In this document: in pieces, positions 58,122-64,000 of the stretch
Layout: every line of letters begins with the position of its first letter
How positions within the stretch are numbered: the first letter of the stretch is position 1
Assembly (NCBI RefSeq): GCF_003545815.1
Contig: NZ_PDUW01000007.1
Location: forward strand, 62,001 to 126,000
DNA length: 64,000 bases
Reading direction: 5' to 3'
Source: Pusillimonas caeni
Lineage (GTDB): Bacteria; Pseudomonadota; Gammaproteobacteria; Burkholderiales; Burkholderiaceae_B
Notes under the pieces: model-generated
Told to the model about the DNA's origin: nothing
The model's database searches: none
What the model saw: the letters and a program-made list of their open reading frames with translations, nothing else
Program-made: the position numbers and the translations under genes

Positions 58122-59327
58122 ATGAATCCTCGCCTAGGCGCTCTCAATCCCTATCCCTTCGAACGGCTGCGGCAATTGCTGGCCCAGGCCGGTCCCGCGC
58201 CCGCGGACCTCGCCCCCATCAGCCTCTCGATCGGAGAGCCCCGGCACCCCGCCCCCCAGGTTGCCATCGACGCCATGCGCAACGCCATGGACGGCCTCTC
58301 GGCCTACCCCCCGACCAAGGGCGAGCCCGCCCTGCGCGCCGCCATTTCGGGCTGGATCGCCAGGCGCTACGGCATTCCGGAGCCCGACTCCGAGACCGAG
58401 GTGCTTCCCGTGCTGGGCTCGCGCGAGGCGCTGTTCGCCATCGCGCAAACCGTCATCGACCCGGTGCCCGGGGCGCTGGCGGTGTGCCCCAATCCCTTCT
58501 ACCAGATCTACGAAGGCGCGGCCCTGATCGCCGGCGCCCGGCCCTACTTCATCAACTCCCGGCCCGACCTCAACTTCGGCTACGACTGGGAGGCGGTGCC
58601 GCCCGAGGCGTGGCGCCGGACGCAGCTGCTTTTCGTCTGCTCGCCCGGCAATCCCGCCGGCAACGTGCTGCCCCTGGAAAGCTGGCAGACTCTATTCCGC
58701 CTGTCCGACGAATACGGCTTCGTCATTGCCGCCGACGAATGCTATTCCGAGATCTATTTCGACGAGGGCGCTCCGCCGCTGGGCGCCTTGCAAGCGGCGC
58801 ATCAGCTGGGACGCGGCGATTTCCGCAATCTGCTGTGCTTTTCCAGCCTGTCCAAGCGCTCGAACGTGCCGGGCATGCGCTCCGGCTTCGTGGCCGGTGA
58901 CGCCGCCCAGATCCGGCAATTTCTGCTTTACCGCACCTATCATGGCAGCGCCATGAGCCCGGTCGTCTCGCAAGCCAGCATAGCCGCCTGGAACGACGAA
59001 GACCATGTCGCCGAAAACAGGCGGCTCTACCGCCGCAAGTTCGACGCGGTGTACCCCATCCTGAAGCCCGTGCTGGACGTGGCGCTGCCCGACGCAGGGT
59101 TCTATCTATGGGCCGGCACGCCCGGAAGCGACGAGGACTTCACCCGCGCGCTGCACGCGGCCACCGCCGTCACGGTGCTTCCGGGCAGCTATCTGGCTCG
59201 CGAGGCGCACGGAATCAATCCGGGCGCGGGGCGCATCCGCATCGCCCTCGTCGCGCCCGAACAGGACTGCGTGGATGCCGCGCAGCGCATGGCCCGCTTC
59301 CTGCGGGAATACTCTCCGCCCCGCTAG
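58122..59327 (+). CDS. dapC: N-succinyldiaminopimelate aminotransferase
   Basis: 401 residues, a class I PLP aminotransferase. It starts [17 protein letters not shown], the DapC opening in Betaproteobacteria. The PLP lysine is K245 ([16 protein letters not shown]). Conserved motifs include [10 protein letters not shown] and GEPRHPAPQ. It converts N-succinyl-2-amino-6-ketopimelate to N-succinyl-diaminopimelate in lysine and peptidoglycan synthesis. ATG at 58122 was chosen over an upstream TTG. It is 55 bp before dapD, confirming the pathway. Confidence 0.95.
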   Translation: MNPRLGALNPYPFERLRQLLAQAGPAPADLAPISLSIGEPRHPAPQVAIDAMRNAMDGLSAYPPTKGEPALRAAISGWIARRYGIPEPDSETEVLPVLGSREALFAIAQTVIDPVPGALAVCPNPFYQIYEGAALIAGARPYFINSRPDLNFGYDWEAVPPEAWRRTQLLFVCSPGNPAGNVLPLESWQTLFRLSDEYGFVIAADECYSEIYFDEGAPPLGALQAAHQLGRGDFRNLLCFSSLSKRSNVPGMRSGFVAGDAAQIRQFLLYRTYHGSAMSPVVSQASIAAWNDEDHVAENRRLYRRKFDAVYPILKPVLDVALPDAGFYLWAGTPGSDEDFTRALHAATAVTVLPGSYLAREAHGINPGAGRIRIALVAPEQDCVDAAQRMARFLREYSPPR

Positions 59328-59382
59328 AAACATTGCCGTCGATGGCCGGGCTCTTTTCAACCGCTACTACATACACGAAACG

Positions 59383-62238
<2,856 letters not shown>

Positions 62239-62242
<4 letters not shown>

Positions 62243-64000
62243 TACGCGCAAACGGACTGACCCTTCGCCGCGGCACCAAAGTTCTGCTGCAGGACGCCGA
62301 CTTCGTCGTCAATCCCGGCGAGCGCCTGGGCTTCGTGGGCAAGAACGGCGCGGGCAAATCGACGCTGTTCTCCCTGCTCCAGGGCCGCATCGATCTGGAC
62401 GCGGGCAGCCTGTCCCTGCCCGACACCTGGCGCATCGCCAGCGTCGAGCAGGAAATCACCGCGCTCGACCGGCCCGCCCGCGAGTTCGTCATCGACGGCG
62501 ACACGCAACTGCGGCGCCTGCAGGCCGAGCGCGAAGCGACGCCCGACCATGACGGCCACCGCATCGCCGAGCTCGAAGCGGCGCTGGTCGAGGCCGACGC
62601 CTGGAGTGCGCCGTCTCGGGCGGAACAGCTTCTGGCCGGACTGGGTTTCGCCCCGCATGAATGGATGCGTCCGGTGGGCGAGTTCTCGGGCGGCTGGCAG
62701 ATGCGTCTTGCGCTGGCGCGCGCCTTGATGGCGCCCTCGGAACTGCTGTTGCTGGACGAGCCCACCAACCACCTGGACCTGGACGCCATGCTGTGGCTGG
62801 AACGGTGGCTGGCGGCCTACCAGGGCACAGTGCTGCTGATCTCCCACGATACGGAGTTCCTGGACGCGGTGGCGCGTTCGATACTGCATTTCGATCACGG
62901 CAAGCTGGTGCGCTACCGCGGCGGCTACGAGGACTTCCTGACGCAGCGGGCCGAACGCCTGCGCCAGACCCGCATCGCCTGGGAGCGACAGACGCGCGAA
63001 ACGGCCCGGCTGCAGAGTTTCATCGATCGCTTCAAGGCCAAGGCCACCAAGGCCAAGCAGGCGCAAAGCCGGGTCAAGGCCCTGGCCCGCATGGAAACGC
63101 TGGCGCCGCTGCACGCCGAGGCCGGCATAGACATCCGAATTCCCGATCCGGGCAATGTGCCCGATCCCTTGCTTACGCTGCACGATGTGTCGGTCGGCTA
63201 TACGGCGGGTGACGAAGGCCCCGGCAAGGCGGTGTTGAAGGATGTGACGCTGATGCTGCGCGCCTCCAGCCGCATCGGCGTACTGGGCGTCAACGGCGCC
63301 GGCAAGAGCACGCTGATCAAGACGCTGGCCGGGGAACTGCCGGCGCTGGCGGGCGAACTCAAGGCATCGAAGGGGCTGAACATCGGCTATTTCGCGCAGC
63401 AGCAGCTGGACATGCTGCGCCTGGACGAAACGCCCCTGCAGCACCTGGCCCGCCTGGCGCCCCAGACCCGCGAGCAGGAACTGCGCAACTATCTGGGCGG
63501 CTTCGGTTTCAGCGGCGATACGGTCAATAGCCGGGTGGCGCCGATGTCGGGCGGGGAGAAGGCCCGGCTGGCCCTCTCGCTGATCGTCTGGCAAAAACCC
63601 AATCTGCTGCTGCTGGACGAGCCCAGCAACCACCTGGACGTGGACACCCGCGAGGCGCTGGCGACGGCGCTGGCCGAATTCGAAGGCAGCGTGCTGCTGG
63701 TCTCGCACGACCGGCATCTGCTGCGCACGACGGTGGACAGTTTCTGGATCGTGGCGGACGGGGCCGTGCTGGAGTTCGACGGCGACCTGGAAGACTACCG
63801 TTCGTGGCTCAACGAGCGCACGGCTGTGCAACGGGAGGCTGCGCGCAGCCAGGCTTCGGCGGCGGCTGATGCGCCGGTGGACCGCAAGGCCCAGCGCCGC
63901 CAGGAAGCGGAGGAACGCCAACGGCTTTCGGCGCTGCGCAAGCCGATCGAGACGTCGCTCAAGAAGCTCGAGACGCGCATGGAGCGCGATCGCAAGCGCT
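62239..64000 (+). CDS. yheS: ABC-F ATPase YheS-like, truncated at window end
   Basis: 587 codons are visible and no stop is reached, so the 3' end is missing. The first ABC domain has Walker A GKNGAGKST and DEPTNHLD. The linker carries KAKATKAKQAQSRVKAL. The second ABC domain has GVNGAGKST and DEPSNHLD (Ser for the usual Thr), followed by the YheS tail region FDGDLEDYRSWL. The GTG start at 62239 overlaps the prmB stop (GTGA); no ATG start fits. ABC-F proteins act on ribosomes; YheS is the least studied of the four E. coli types. Confidence 0.92.

Overview
The window looks like a chromosomal segment of a high-GC betaproteobacterium, most likely Alcaligenaceae (Bordetella/Achromobacter/Pusillimonas-like). 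The clues are a second-type IF-1 gene, a complete isc operon led by iscR, the tig-clpP-clpX-lon block, a dapC-dapD-dapE-prmB-yheS run, a pertactin-class autotransporter and many solute-binding proteins. No phage, plasmid, IS or CRISPR locus was seen. Genus assignment is inference; there is no 16S in the window.

Layout. 1-948: end of a NitT/TauT-type ABC importer (two permeases). 1310-2670: infA, then sixA and thpR on the minus strand at the end of a second ABC operon (ATPase, binding protein, permease and an extra binding protein, 2686-6096). 6343-8041: BenE-type transporter divergent from a small DOPA-dioxygenase-like protein. 8194-12222: LuxR regulator divergent from a binding-protein/acyl-CoA-ligase pair. 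12458-16697: ahpCF peroxidase system divergent from a chemoreceptor. 16849-19618: prfB (with the programmed +1 frameshift) and lysS. 19783-27290: surface and envelope genes (1,316-residue autotransporter, UDP-glucose dehydrogenase, LpxH-like phosphoesterase, glycosyltransferase). 27369-32816: isc operon. 33092-38094: LMW tyrosine phosphatase, uvrB, aromatic aminotransferase, lexA.

38099-51609 is the main accessory region, a catabolic cluster with two regulators. An IclR regulator is divergent from a CoA-ligase and two crotonase-fold genes. A TRAP importer, a variant SDR and a double-domain 3-hydroxyacyl-CoA dehydrogenase form a second operon. That operon is divergent from a Rieske oxygenase and an orphan binding protein, with an FCD-type GntR regulator at the end. 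The parts fit uptake, activation and beta-oxidation-like breakdown of an organic acid, probably aromatic or alicyclic; the substrate cannot be read from sequence. Inside it, 42232-42971 is a gene-free gap with two large inverted-repeat structures, one of 234 bp with three nested stems, which is the most unusual DNA feature here.

51732-57738 is lon-clpX-clpP-tig, followed by tRNA-Leu(UAG) and the overlapping dapC/dapD/dapE/prmB/yheS run to the right edge, where yheS is cut.

Regulatory DNA readable by eye includes an OxyR-like site abutting a near-consensus ahpC promoter, two tandem IscR type-1-like sites before iscR, a LexA box just before lexA, a sigma32-like lon promoter, paired GTATAC operators in the TRAP/Rieske gap, and several intrinsic terminators.
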